Source: Mesorhizobium sp. M1B.F.Ca.ET.045.04.1.1 (lineage in GTDB: Bacteria; Pseudomonadota; Alphaproteobacteria; Rhizobiales; Rhizobiaceae). From it: a DNA stretch of 64,000 nucleotides. Made by a program: the position numbers and the translations under genes. A model generated the notes under the pieces. That model saw only the letters and a program-made list of their open reading frames with translations. It did not search any database and had not been told where the DNA came from. Position 1 is the stretch's first letter. Every line of letters starts with the position of its first letter. Location: assembly GCF_003952465.1 (NCBI RefSeq), contig NZ_CP034448.1:4627001-4691000 (forward strand). The letters are read 5' to 3'. Of this stretch, positions 43,959 to 52,566 are shown piece by piece.

Positions 43959-45215
43959 ATGAACAGTTTTTCTTCCCGCGTCGTCGCCGCTGCCGAGGCG
44001 ATCCGTGGGATATTTCCGGAAACGCCGCTGCAGGAGAACGACTATCTGTCGAAGAAGACCGGCGCCCGCATTCTTCTAAAGCGCGAGGATCTGACGCCGG
44101 TTCGCTCATACAAGATCAGGGGCGCCTTCAATTTCTTCCGCAAGGCGCTCGCCGCCGGCAACAATGCCGAGTTGTTCGTCTGCGCCTCGGCCGGCAATCA
44201 TGCGCAGGGCTTCGCCTTCGTCTGCCGCCACTTTGGCAAGAAGGGCGTCGTGTTCATGCCGGTGACGACGCCGCAGCAGAAGATCGACAAGACGCGGCTG
44301 TTCGGCGGCGATTTCGTCGAGATCAGGCTGGTCGGTGACTTCTTCGACGATTGCTACCGCGCCGCCTTTGAATTCACCGAGACCGCCAGCGCGCATATGG
44401 TGCCGCCCTTCGACCACAAGGACATCATCGAGGGCCAGGCGACGGTCGCCTATGAGATCGCGGCCCAGGTGCCAGGCGGGCGCGTTCCCGACATCGTCAT
44501 GCTGCCGGTGGGCGGCGGCGGCCTGGCCGCCGGGGTGACGCACTATTTCGCCGATCAGCACCGCGACACGCGCTTCGTGTTCTGCGAGCCGGCGGGCGCG
44601 CCGAGCCTCAGCGAAAGTCTCGCCAGCGGCAAGCGGGTCAAGCTCGCCAAAGTCGACAATTTCGTCGACGGCGCCGCGGTGGCCGAGATCGGCCGTGAGC
44701 CGCTGCGCCATCTCAAAGAATTCACCGCCGATACGGTACGCCTCGTCCCGGAAAACCGGCTATGCGCGACGATGATCGAGATGCTCAATGTCGAGGGCGT
44801 GGTGCTGGAGCCGGCCGGCGCGCTGGCCATCGACGCGCTCAAGGATTTTTCGCGCAAGGAGATCAGGGGCAAGACCATTGTCGCCGTCGTCTCCGGCGGC
44901 AATTTCGATTTCGAGCGCCTGCCGGACGTGAAGGAGCGCGCGCTGCGCTTCGAGGGTCTGAAGAAGTATTTTGTTATCCGCTTCCCGCAGCGGCCGGGCG
45001 CGCTGCGCGATTTCCTCGAAATGCTCGGCCCGGACGACGACATCGCGCGCTTCGAATACCTCAAGAAGTCGGCGCGCAATTTCGGCTCGGTGCTGATCGG
45101 CATCGAGACCAAGGACCGGCGCAATTTCGATCTCCTGAAAGCAAATTTCGACGCCGAGGGCGTGCAGTATCAGGACATCACCGACAACGAGACGCTGGCG
45201 GGGTTCATCATATGA
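43959..45215 (+). CDS. ilvA: Threonine ammonia-lyase
   Basis: A 418-residue PLP enzyme deaminating threonine to 2-oxobutanoate for isoleucine synthesis. The PLP lysine is K52 in RSYKIRGAF; SAGNHAQG and the glycine loop VGGGGLAAG also bind the cofactor. The C-terminal YFVIRFPQRPGALRDFLEML is a single ACT-like regulatory domain, as in the short IlvA form. GAGGGCGG before ATG 43959 supports this start over one eight codons upstream. The stop overlaps the next start (ATGA), coupling it to DUF1697. Confidence 0.93.
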   Translation: MNSFSSRVVAAAEAIRGIFPETPLQENDYLSKKTGARILLKREDLTPVRSYKIRGAFNFFRKALAAGNNAELFVCASAGNHAQGFAFVCRHFGKKGVVFMPVTTPQQKIDKTRLFGGDFVEIRLVGDFFDDCYRAAFEFTETASAHMVPPFDHKDIIEGQATVAYEIAAQVPGGRVPDIVMLPVGGGGLAAGVTHYFADQHRDTRFVFCEPAGAPSLSESLASGKRVKLAKVDNFVDGAAVAEIGREPLRHLKEFTADTVRLVPENRLCATMIEMLNVEGVVLEPAGALAIDALKDFSRKEIRGKTIVAVVSGGNFDFERLPDVKERALRFEGLKKYFVIRFPQRPGALRDFLEMLGPDDDIARFEYLKKSARNFGSVLIGIETKDRRNFDLLKANFDAEGVQYQDITDNETLAGFII

Positions 45216-45784
45216 GCGGGCCAAAAAGGAGCGAAAAAGGGACGGTCTTCGTCGCGCTGTTTTCCGGCATCAATGTCGGCGGCAACCGCATCGTCAAGAT
45301 GGCGGAACTGAGGTCGTTCTTCGAGGAGTTAGGCTTCACCGATGTCGCGACCTATGTGCAAAGCGGCAATGTGGTGTTTCGGGCAAAGAAGGGCGATGCA
45401 GCCTGGCTGACGAAGCAGCTTGAAGCGGCCTTCGAGAAGAAGTGGGGCTTTAACTCCCGCATCATGGTGCGCGATGCCGGCTGGTTCGAGCGGCTGGTGA
45501 AGGACAATCCCTATCCGGAGGTTGCCGGCGAGCCGACCAAGCTGCATGCCTATGCGCTGGAGTGCGAGCCGACCGCGGAAGAGACCAAGCGGCTTGCGGA
45601 AAAGTGCACCGGCCCGGAGCGCTTCGAGATCAAGGAAGACGCGCTTTACCTCCATGCGCCGGACGGACTCGGCAAGTCGGTGTTCGCCAACCTCATACCG
45701 CGAACGCTCAAGGTGCCGGGCACGGCGCGCAACTGGCGCAGCGTGCTTGCCCTGCTCGACATGGCGGGCAAGGCCGGCGGCTGA
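45212..45784 (+). CDS. DUF1697 family protein
   Basis: A 190-residue protein with the DUF1697 signature near the N-terminus, FVALFSGINVGGNRIVKMAELR, followed by LGFTDVATYVQSGNVVF. The family is widespread in bacteria with no assigned function. The ATG overlaps the ilvA stop codon, so it is translated from the same message; whether it affects threonine metabolism is unknown. It is convergent with the DUF2218 gene, with 11 bases between stops. Confidence 0.9.
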   Translation: MSGPKRSEKGTVFVALFSGINVGGNRIVKMAELRSFFEELGFTDVATYVQSGNVVFRAKKGDAAWLTKQLEAAFEKKWGFNSRIMVRDAGWFERLVKDNPYPEVAGEPTKLHAYALECEPTAEETKRLAEKCTGPERFEIKEDALYLHAPDGLGKSVFANLIPRTLKVPGTARNWRSVLALLDMAGKAGG

Positions 45785-45795
45785 AATTCGAACCT

Positions 45796-46083
45796 TCAGG
45801 CGGCCTTCTGCCAGTCGAAGGTCAACTCTTCGCGGAAGGCGAAGCGCTTGATGTGGTCGGCGACGACGGTTTCCAGCCGCTCGAGCGCGGCAGCGTCGTC
45901 GGCGGCGACCGCAATATGCAGAGCCTTGTCGTCGGCATCCATGACGGTGCGGCCGAGCGAAAGCTGGATCGCGCCGTGATGCGGATCGAACTCGACCGGG
46001 AACTTGTGCGCCCAATGCTTGCAAAGCTGCTGCAGATAGCGGCTGGCGTGTTCGGTGGCGACGTCGGCGCGGCTGGTCGGCAT
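45796..46083 (-). CDS. DUF2218 family protein
   Basis: A 95-residue soluble protein matching DUF2218: MPTSRADVATEHASRYLQQLCKHWAHKFPVEF, then GRTVMDADDKALHIAV and a final helix ending in EELTFDW. Members are often found near iron and siderophore genes, but none are here. CAGGAG lies upstream of ATG 46083; a start 11 codons earlier lacks this. Single gene. Confidence 0.85.
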   Translation of the reverse strand: MPTSRADVATEHASRYLQQLCKHWAHKFPVEFDPHHGAIQLSLGRTVMDADDKALHIAVAADDAAALERLETVVADHIKRFAFREELTFDWQKAA

Positions 46084-46202
46084 GAAATTCTCCTGGCGGA
46101 TCAAGAAAAACGCCAACCCCTCCAGGCTGGCGCCATAACCAGATAGATAGGCAGCCTCCTGCCGAACGCCATAAGATTGCCGGTCAAATTAGAGCGAGCG
46201 GC

Positions 46203-46643
46203 CTACCAGCTTCCCGTGTTCTGCATCGAAGCCCACGGCTCGGCCTTGGCCTTTGCCGGGCCTTTCTGCAAGAGCTCGATCGAGATGCCGTCCGGCGAGC
46301 GAATGAAGGCCATGTTGCCGTCGCGTGGCGGCCGATTGATGGTCACGCCGTTGTCCATCAGCTTCTGACAGGTGGCGTAGATGTCGTCGACCTCATAGGC
46401 GAGGTGGCCGAAATTGCGGCCGCCCTTATAGTCTTCCGGATCCCAATTGTAGGTCAGCTCGACCAGCGGCGCCTTCTCGGAGATGCCGCTCTGCTCGTCT
46501 TCCGACGCAGCGAGGAAGATCAGCGTGTAGCGCCCCTGCTCGTTCTCGTAGCGACGCACTTCCTTGAGGCCGAGCTTGTTGCAGTAGAAATCGAGCGATC
46601 GATCGATGTCGGCGATGCGGACCATGGTGTGGAGATAGCGCAT
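46203..46643 (-). CDS. gloA: Lactoylglutathione lyase (glyoxalase I)
   Basis: A 146-residue VOC-fold metalloenzyme that turns the methylglyoxal-glutathione adduct into lactoylglutathione. Four metal ligands can be placed: the histidine of LHTMVRIAD, the glutamate of PLVELTYN, the histidine of NFGHLAYEV and the glutamate of GISIELLQ. GAGGAAACC precedes ATG 46643. The C-terminus carries about 15 extra residues. Single gene. Confidence 0.93.
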   Translation of the reverse strand: MRYLHTMVRIADIDRSLDFYCNKLGLKEVRRYENEQGRYTLIFLAASEDEQSGISEKAPLVELTYNWDPEDYKGGRNFGHLAYEVDDIYATCQKLMDNGVTINRPPRDGNMAFIRSPDGISIELLQKGPAKAKAEPWASMQNTGSW

Positions 46644-46902
46644 ATCGGTTTCCTCGATGCGTTGCGTTGCGGCGCACCATAGGAGCCGCTCCGCCAAAGG
46701 GCAATCGTCCGACAAAACGGACGAAGCGGCCGATTTCAGGCCGTGCTATTGCGTATCCGGCAGCGCCGGCAAACAACAATTGCGGCTTTCCGGTGTTCAA
46801 CAGTGAAAAAAGGCACGTCAGGTCTTGCACACCCCGGAAGCCGCGGTGTTAATCTCTTGGCAAGAATCAGTTGTGGTTGCAGTTGGAAAAGGGGGCATTC
46901 TT

Positions 46903-47496
46903 ATGGGGGAAAAAGCCTCTTTCATGAGGCGGGACGGAAGCCTTGACGACGCCTTGACGCGAGACAGTGGCGGCGAGACCGCCGAGCTTGTCGAAATCGC
47001 CGGCGCTATCAAATGGTTCGACGTGGCAAAGGGCTACGGCTTCATTCTTCCGGACGACGGCGTCTCGGGTGATATTCTCCTCCATGTGACTTGTCTTCGA
47101 AGGGACGGCTTCCAGACCGCGCTGGAAGGCGCGCGCGTCGTCTGCCTCGTCAAGCAGGGCGATCGCGGCCTGCAGGCTTTCCGCGTTCTTTCCATGGATG
47201 CCTCGACGGCGGTTCATCCGGCGGAGCAGGAGCAGCGCACGCATGTCACGGTGACGGCGGAGAGCGGGCTCGAGCGGGCGTTGGTGAAGTGGTTCAACCG
47301 CACCAAGGGCTTCGGCTTCCTGACCAGGGGCGAGGGCACCGAGGACATCTTCGTCCACATGGAGACGCTGCGCCGTTACGGCATCACCGAACTGAGGCCC
47401 GGTCAGGTCGTTCTGGTCCGCTTCGGGCGCGGCGACAAAGGCCTTATGGCCGCCGAAATTCACCCCGATATGGGCACCTTGCCGGTCTCGCACTAA
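46903..47496 (+). CDS. Double cold-shock-domain protein
   Basis: A 197-residue protein with two cold-shock domains in tandem. Domain 1 has GAIKWFDVAKGYGFILPDD and domain 2 has ALVKWFNRTKGFGFLTRGEG with the RNA-binding motifs FGFL and DIFVHME; in domain 1 the second motif is changed to DILLHVT. A charged 30-residue N-terminus and a linker separate them. Such two-domain proteins are typical of Alphaproteobacteria (CspA-like in Caulobacter). ATG 46903 is preferred, with a G-rich stretch upstream. A strong hairpin follows the stop. Confidence 0.88.
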   Translation: MGEKASFMRRDGSLDDALTRDSGGETAELVEIAGAIKWFDVAKGYGFILPDDGVSGDILLHVTCLRRDGFQTALEGARVVCLVKQGDRGLQAFRVLSMDASTAVHPAEQEQRTHVTVTAESGLERALVKWFNRTKGFGFLTRGEGTEDIFVHMETLRRYGITELRPGQVVLVRFGRGDKGLMAAEIHPDMGTLPVSH

Positions 47497-47518
47497 GGAC
47501 TCTCAACAGATCTTGGGA

Positions 47519-47541
47519 CTTTCCAGACACCGTCTGGAAAG
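47519..47541 (+). other. 10-bp stem hairpin after cold-shock gene
   Basis: CTTTCCAGAC-ACC-GTCTGGAAAG, a perfect stem 23 bases after the stop. It has no T-tract (CCTTATCTCC follows), so it may stabilise or process the message and is not a standard terminator. Confidence 0.6.
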
Positions 47542-47631
47542 CCTTATCTCCCCGCGAGGCCAATCTTGTCCGAAAACCGGTTCCACTCGCGTGGATCATG
47601 GTCTAGGACGAGATCTGGACGAGGTATCATA

Positions 47632-48144
47632 ATGGCTCATCGCAACTGGCTGACTGCAGGCGCGCTTTGCGTCGCCATCGTTTTGGCTTCCTATTTCGGC
47701 ACCTCGAACCCGAGCTCAGCGGACGGCCAGGCCATGATGCTGCAGGTCGATCCGACGCCGCTGGTCGCGGTGACCGGCTCCGGCACGCATTCTTTCTCCA
47801 TCGAGATCGCCGACACGTCCGAAGAGCGCGAGGCCGGGCTGATGTTTCGCAAAGACATGGCCGACGATCACGGCATGCTCTTCGTGTTCGAGAGGCCCGG
47901 CGAGGTGAATTTCTGGATGAAGAACACGCCGATGCCGCTCGACCTGGTCTTTATCGGCCAGGACGGCAGGATCAAGGCCATCAAGCGCGGCGAACCGGAG
48001 TCGGAGGCGATCATCTCGCCCGGACAGCCGGTGAGCTTCGTGCTCGAGCTGAAGGCGGGAACGGCCGCGAAGGACGGTCTCAAGGACGGCGACCTCTTGC
48101 GCCACCCTGCGATCGCCCAGGGCTCGGGCGCCGGTTCCAACTGA
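47632..48144 (+). CDS. DUF192 family secreted protein
   Basis: A 170-residue protein. After an N-terminal membrane/signal segment (WLTAGALCVAIVLASYFG) it has the DUF192 pattern EREAGLMFRKDMADDHGMLFVFERPGEVNFWMKNTPMPLDLVF. Function unknown; homologues are found in the envelope and in archaea as single-domain proteins. ATG 47632 puts the signal segment at the N-terminus. A hydrolase gene follows 14 bases later and is probably cotranscribed. Confidence 0.9.
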   Translation: MAHRNWLTAGALCVAIVLASYFGTSNPSSADGQAMMLQVDPTPLVAVTGSGTHSFSIEIADTSEEREAGLMFRKDMADDHGMLFVFERPGEVNFWMKNTPMPLDLVFIGQDGRIKAIKRGEPESEAIISPGQPVSFVLELKAGTAAKDGLKDGDLLRHPAIAQGSGAGSN

Positions 48145-48158
48145 CTGCGGCAGCGCCG

Positions 48159-48926
48159 ATGCAATATTTTTCCCACGACGACTTCGAACTTGCCTATCTC
48201 GATCGCCAGCCCGCGCCCGGAGAGGGCGATCCTGTGCTGATGATCCACGGCTTCGCCTCCAGCCACTACGTCAATTGGGTCTCGCCCGGCTGGTTCAAGA
48301 CGCTGAACGACGCCGGGTACCGCGCCATCGCCTTCGACAATCGCGGCCATGGCTCCTCATCGAAAAGCTACGACGAGGCCGACTACACGCCAGCCAAGAT
48401 GGCCTCGGACGCAGCCGCGCTGCTCGATCATCTCGGCATCGAACGCGCCCATGTCATGGGCTATTCGATGGGCGCGCGGGTATCCGCATTCATGGCGTTG
48501 TCCAATCCGGACAAGGTGGCGACGCTGGTGTTCGGCGGCCTCGGTATCGGCCTTGTCGACGGCGTCGGCGATTGGGACCCGATCGCCGATGCGCTTCTGG
48601 CCGAGGACCCCGGCACGATCAGCCATGCGCGCGGCCGCTCGTTTCGCGCTTTCGCCGACCAGACGCGCAGCGACCGCCGGGCGCTCGCCGTCTGCATCGT
48701 CGGCTCGCGCGCATCTATGAGCGAGGACGATGTCGCGCGCATTGCCCAGCCGACCTTGATTGCCGTCGGGACCAGGGACGACATCGCCGGCTCGCCCGAC
48801 GAACTGGCCGCGCTGATGCCGAACGCCAAAGCCTTTCACATCGAGAGCCGCGACCACATGCTTGCCGTCGGCGATAAGAGCTTCAAGCAGCGCGTGCTCG
48901 AGTTCTACGCCGAAAATCCGCTTTAA
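48159..48926 (+). CDS. Alpha/beta hydrolase
   Basis: A 255-residue soluble alpha/beta hydrolase. MIHGFASSH gives the oxyanion-hole region, FDNRGHGSSSK follows, the nucleophile elbow is GYSMGAR, and the C-terminal DHMLAVGDK supplies the histidine. Substrate unknown. It follows the DUF192 gene closely. No lid insertion is evident. Confidence 0.9.
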   Translation: MQYFSHDDFELAYLDRQPAPGEGDPVLMIHGFASSHYVNWVSPGWFKTLNDAGYRAIAFDNRGHGSSSKSYDEADYTPAKMASDAAALLDHLGIERAHVMGYSMGARVSAFMALSNPDKVATLVFGGLGIGLVDGVGDWDPIADALLAEDPGTISHARGRSFRAFADQTRSDRRALAVCIVGSRASMSEDDVARIAQPTLIAVGTRDDIAGSPDELAALMPNAKAFHIESRDHMLAVGDKSFKQRVLEFYAENPL

Positions 48927-48952
48927 GCGCCACGGCTTGGCTCAAAACGATC

Positions 48953-49454
48953 ATGGTCGATCTTCTCGTCACCTATATGGAGATGACCGAGCCGCCGTCC
49001 GGCGAGCCGCTTGCGGCACCCATACCCGGTGCCGTCGTCATGCGCGAGCTACCGGATCTGCCGAGCTATGTCAGCCTCTATCGCGCCGTCGGCGGCCCAG
49101 TGCAGTGGGACCAGCGCTTGCGTATGCCCGAGGCTGAGCTCGAAACGCTGCTCGCCAGCACTTCGACACACGTCCATGTGGCTGCGCGTCGACGGCGAAG
49201 CCGCCGGCTTCTGCGAGTTCAACGATGTCGGCCAGCCGGCCGTCGAACTCGTTCATTTCGGGCTGGTTCCTGTATTCCAGAGGCGGCGGCTGGGGCCGCT
49301 CCTGCTCGAGCCGGCGTTGCGCGCGGCATGGTCGCACCAGCCCGAAAGGCTCTGGCTCCACACCGATACCTATGATCATCCGGCGGCGCAGTCGGTTTAT
49401 GGCCGGGCGGGTTTCAAGGCCTATGAGCAGCGGATGGAAACCTTTCCCGATTAG
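48953..49454 (+). pseudogene. GNAT acetyltransferase, frame broken by one extra base
   Basis: A GNAT protein of about 166 residues in two frames. The N-terminal half (MVDLLVTYMEMTEPP.. ETLLASTSTHVHV) is in one frame and the acetyl-CoA half (LRVDGEAAGFCEF.. VPVFQRRRLGPLLL, GRAGFKAYEQR) in another. Removing one G at 49180-49181 (GTGGCTG to GTGCTG) joins them without gap. It may be a sequencing error, as in glmU, or a true loss since the gene is not essential. Follows the hydrolase gene after 26 bases. Confidence 0.75.
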
Positions 49455-49460
49455 GGCTGG

Positions 49461-50060
49461 TCAATCCTCCAACGCCGCGAGCGATCGTTCCAGATTCTGC
49501 CTTGCCCGGGGTTCGAAACGCTGCCGGAACTCGGCCGTGTGGAAGATATGCGGGCGAGCGAGGAAGCTCTTCAGCATCGCCGCGCGGCCGGCGCGCCACA
49601 TCGGCTCCTCGACCCAGCCATATTCGCGCCGGACGGCCTTTTCATAGGCATCGAAGGCACCCGGCTCGGCGCCAAGGATCGCCAGGTCCATGTCGAGGAA
49701 CAGGGCTGCGTCGCTTGTCGCCTTCTCGTTGCCGAACTGCGGCAACTGATGCGTGGCGGTGGCGTCGATCATCGCCGCGATGCGGGCGATGCGATCGGGA
49801 CTGGCGCGCCCGGCGAGCTTTTTCTTCGCCAGATCAGCGCTTTTCGCCTCGTTGTCCTTGGCGCGGCTGTCATAGATCGCGTCGTGGAACCAGATCGCAG
49901 CCTTGACGGCCTCCGGGTCATGGAGCAAGCGCCGGTATTCTCCGGCCAGCGCCAGCATGGCTTCGATATGAACGAGGCTGTGATAGTGCCGGTCCCCGGC
50001 CTGATAGAGCGCGGAAAGCTCGGTTTTGAGCACATCGTCGATCAAGGGTTCGTTTTCCAT
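49461..50060 (-). CDS. Predicted HD-superfamily phosphohydrolase (COG4339)
   Basis: A 199-residue protein with HD-domain metal ligands: HYHSLVHIEAML, AIWFHDAIYDSRAKDNE (the HD pair) and DATATHQLP. Proteins of this family are annotated under an irrelevant NMDA-receptor name in databases; the true function is unknown. Convergent with the broken GNAT gene (6 bases between stops). Divergent from cysE. Confidence 0.88.
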   Translation of the reverse strand: MENEPLIDDVLKTELSALYQAGDRHYHSLVHIEAMLALAGEYRRLLHDPEAVKAAIWFHDAIYDSRAKDNEAKSADLAKKKLAGRASPDRIARIAAMIDATATHQLPQFGNEKATSDAALFLDMDLAILGAEPGAFDAYEKAVRREYGWVEEPMWRAGRAAMLKSFLARPHIFHTAEFRQRFEPRARQNLERSLAALED

Positions 50061-50181
50061 CGCGGCTTGAATTTCCGTGAACCAAGTCCATTTGACAAAG
50101 CACTAAGGAAAATTGAGTTCAACCATGCTATGATCTGGCCTATATGTGCCGCCGGATGAATGAGCAGGCCGGAGACCGCCG

Positions 50182-51030
50182 ATGAACAGCGTTATGATAG
50201 CCCGCCCCAGCATGGTGCAGCCGGTCGACCCGATTTGGCGTTCGATCCGCGATGAGGCGATGGAAGCGGTGAACCGCGATCCGCTGCTTGCCGCCTTCCT
50301 CTATTCCACCATCCTCAACCAGGAGAGCCTGGAGGAAGCGGTGATCCACCGGCTGGCCGAGCGCCTGGCACATCAGGATATCGGCTCCGACCTCATCCGG
50401 CAAACCTTCAAGGCGATGCTTGCCGACGATCCCGAGTGGAGCTCGACGGTGCGCGTCGACATCCAGGCCTATTATGATCGCGACCCGGCCTGCGACCGCT
50501 TCATCATGCCGGTGCTCTATTTCAAGGGTTTCCATGCCATCCAGACGCACCGGCTGGCGCACTGGCTCTGGAACCAGGGCCGCAGGGACTTTGCGCTCTA
50601 TCTGCAGAGCCGCTCGTCCTCGGTGTTCCAGACCGACATCAATCCGGCCGCCCGTATCGGCAAGGGCATCTTCCTCGACCACGCCACCGGCCTGGTCGTC
50701 GGTCAGACGGCCGTGATCGAGGACGATGTCTCGATCCTGCATGGCGTGACGCTTGGCGGCACCGGCAAGGCCAGCGGCGACCGTCATCCGAAGATCCGCC
50801 GCGGCGTGCTGATCGGGGCCGGCGCCAAGATCCTCGGCAATATCGAGATCGGCCACTGTTCGAAGATCGCGGCCGGTTCGGTCGTGCTGTCGCCCGTGCC
50901 GCACAACAAGACGGTCGCCGGCGTGCCGGCGCGTGTCGTCGGCGAGACCGGCTGCGACCAGCCTTCGCGGCAGATGGACCAGCTCCTGCCCTCGCAGACG
51001 ATGGACCACGTCGTCAGCTTCGACATCTGA
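50182..51030 (+). CDS. cysE: Serine O-acetyltransferase
   Basis: A 282-residue hexapeptide-repeat enzyme making O-acetylserine, the first committed step to cysteine. A helical N-terminal domain (DPIWRSIRDEAMEA.. LEEAVIHRLAERL) precedes the left-handed beta helix with DHATGLVVGQTAVIEDDVSILHGVTLGGTG, RHPKIRRGVLIGAGAKILG and the terminal VVLSPVPHNKTVAGVPAR. The histidine of ILHGVTLGG and the DH pair are the expected catalytic residues. The DUF3126 gene follows in the same direction. Confidence 0.95.
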   Translation: MNSVMIARPSMVQPVDPIWRSIRDEAMEAVNRDPLLAAFLYSTILNQESLEEAVIHRLAERLAHQDIGSDLIRQTFKAMLADDPEWSSTVRVDIQAYYDRDPACDRFIMPVLYFKGFHAIQTHRLAHWLWNQGRRDFALYLQSRSSSVFQTDINPAARIGKGIFLDHATGLVVGQTAVIEDDVSILHGVTLGGTGKASGDRHPKIRRGVLIGAGAKILGNIEIGHCSKIAAGSVVLSPVPHNKTVAGVPARVVGETGCDQPSRQMDQLLPSQTMDHVVSFDI

Positions 51031-51175
51031 ATTCGGCCGTCATCGGTGGCGGCCGGATTCCGGCTGCCGTTTCACGTGCCGGCTGTCCCGTGTTATCCTG
51101 CCCGCTTGCCTTTACATCGCCATCGTCGGCGTGTCAGAAGCGCGTCCCAACGAACAGCCGCATTCGGAGAAGACT

Positions 51176-51379
51176 TTGAAGCCCGACGAGATCAGAAAGC
51201 TGGACGCCTATTTCAAGCGCGTCTTCCAGAATCCCAAGCTGCAGGTGAAGGCGCGTCCACGCAAGGAGGACTCGGCCGAGGTCTATGTCGGCGACGAGTT
51301 CCTCGGCATCGTCTTCAAGGACGAGGACGACGGCGACTACAATTTCTCGATGGCGATCCTCGACATCGACCTGGCCTAA
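51176..51379 (+). CDS. DUF3126 family small protein, TTG start
   Basis: A 67-residue acidic protein: PDEIRKLDAYFKRVFQNPKLQV, DEFLGIVFKDEDDGDYNFSMAILD. This is the DUF3126 family of Alphaproteobacteria, function unknown, usually found right after cysE, as here. Homologues begin at this lysine-proline dipeptide, which makes the TTG at 51176 the likely start; CGGAGA lies five bases upstream. No ATG is available at that place. Confidence 0.85.
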   Translation: MKPDEIRKLDAYFKRVFQNPKLQVKARPRKEDSAEVYVGDEFLGIVFKDEDDGDYNFSMAILDIDLA

Positions 51380-51400
51380 GCGACTCCCAGCGAATTGCTC

Positions 51401-51452
51401 CCTAGTCCGGCAATGCTGCCGGATGTGTACCCTCCGCCAGTTGGTCGAGCCT
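51401..51452 (-). pseudogene. Remnant of a 3' gene end, copy of 52566-52618
   Basis: On the minus strand this reads GGSTNWRRVHIRQHC.., matching GSTRWRRVHIPRHCPD at the end of the secreted protein gene at 52567-53175, and continuing into the same CCTAG stop context. One base is missing near the end, so the reading frame is broken. It lies on the far side of the substrate-binding-protein gene, which is therefore flanked by a direct repeat of about 52 bases. Confidence 0.6.
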
Positions 51453-51543
51453 CCTCCGGCCAGCCGGGCGGGCGGCGACGTTCCTAAGTCAAGGAAGGCT
51501 GCGAGCGGAGGTGGCTTAAGCCATATCGCACCCACCCCGGCAG

Positions 51544-52443
51544 TTATCCGACGACTTGGCTGGCCAACCTCAAGAGACGATCGGGGAACGTGACTGCCAT
51601 TTTCCGCGCAGCATTCAAATTCACGATCAACTCGGGCCGGCGGACATATTCGACTGGAAGCGCGCCGGCGTCGGCTCCCTTGAGGATGATGTCGACCTGG
51701 CTGGCCATTCGACGCGCGGCAGAGGCAAGGCTCGTGCCGTAGGCCATCAGCGGACCGTATCTTGCATGATCCCTGCCGAAGATGGCGGGCAGCCGGGCGT
51801 CGTTCGCCATCTTGACGATCTTGGCCCCGTATGTCGTGGTTCGCGGAACTTCCAGGCACAGCAGACCGCCCGCCTCGGCGGCCGCGAATGCGGCGAAGGC
51901 AGTCTCCAGGTCTTCCTCGCGGCCAAGCAGGTGGACGGAGATGTTGAGCCCTTCCGCTTCGGCGGCGGCCTTCGAAAGCTTCGGCAGGATATCTGGAACC
52001 CCCGCGTCGCCCAAAACCGCCAGGCATTTCAGGTCTGGCACCACCTGCTTCAACATCCGCACCTGCTCGCCGATTTGGCCGGGGTCGAAGTTCGTGCATC
52101 CTGTCGTGTGGCCACCGGGCCGCTCGGCGCTTTGGACGATTTTCGCCGATACCGGATCGAGCACGATGGCAAAGACGATCGGCAAATCGGGCGCCGCTTC
52201 GCGAGCAGCCAAGTAGCTCACAGCCCCAATGGCGACGATGATCTTGGCTCGGCGCTGAACGAGCTCGGCTGCAAGGCTTGGAAGGCGATCGAGATGACCG
52301 TCGGCAAAGCGGGGCTCGATCTGGATGTTCTCACCGTCCCCGTAGCCCAGTTCTCGGATTGCGTCGCAGAAAGAGCCGAAGCTCGGGTACGATCGGTCGC
52401 CAGCAAGCAGCATGCCGACAACGGGGATGTCTGAAGGCCGCAT
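51544..52443 (-). CDS. ABC substrate-binding protein (PF04392-like), no signal peptide
   Basis: A 299-residue protein of the ABC_sub_bind/TrpX-like family: IPVVGMLLAGDRSYPSF at the N-terminus, the repeated periplasmic-binding fold (AELVQRRAKIIVAIGAVSYLAAREAAPDLPIVFAIVLDPV; LLCLEVPRTTTYGAKIVKMANDARLPAIFGRDHARYG). Family members are normally exported and accompanied by permease and ATPase genes. Here there is neither a signal peptide at this start nor any transporter partner, and no better upstream start is visible. It may be a stray or inactive copy. It lies between two copies of a 3' gene end. Confidence 0.82.
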   Translation of the reverse strand: MRPSDIPVVGMLLAGDRSYPSFGSFCDAIRELGYGDGENIQIEPRFADGHLDRLPSLAAELVQRRAKIIVAIGAVSYLAAREAAPDLPIVFAIVLDPVSAKIVQSAERPGGHTTGCTNFDPGQIGEQVRMLKQVVPDLKCLAVLGDAGVPDILPKLSKAAAEAEGLNISVHLLGREEDLETAFAAFAAAEAGGLLCLEVPRTTTYGAKIVKMANDARLPAIFGRDHARYGPLMAYGTSLASAARRMASQVDIILKGADAGALPVEYVRRPELIVNLNAARKMAVTFPDRLLRLASQVVG

Positions 52444-52566
52444 TCATCGGGTTCCTGGCAATTCGTCGCGTCCGCTGGTTCGATGTCGAAGCTACCATAG
52501 GGTAGGACCAGCGAAATGCCGAAAGATCGGCTTGCCGTCCGCAGATGCAAACGATTCCGGTCGATC

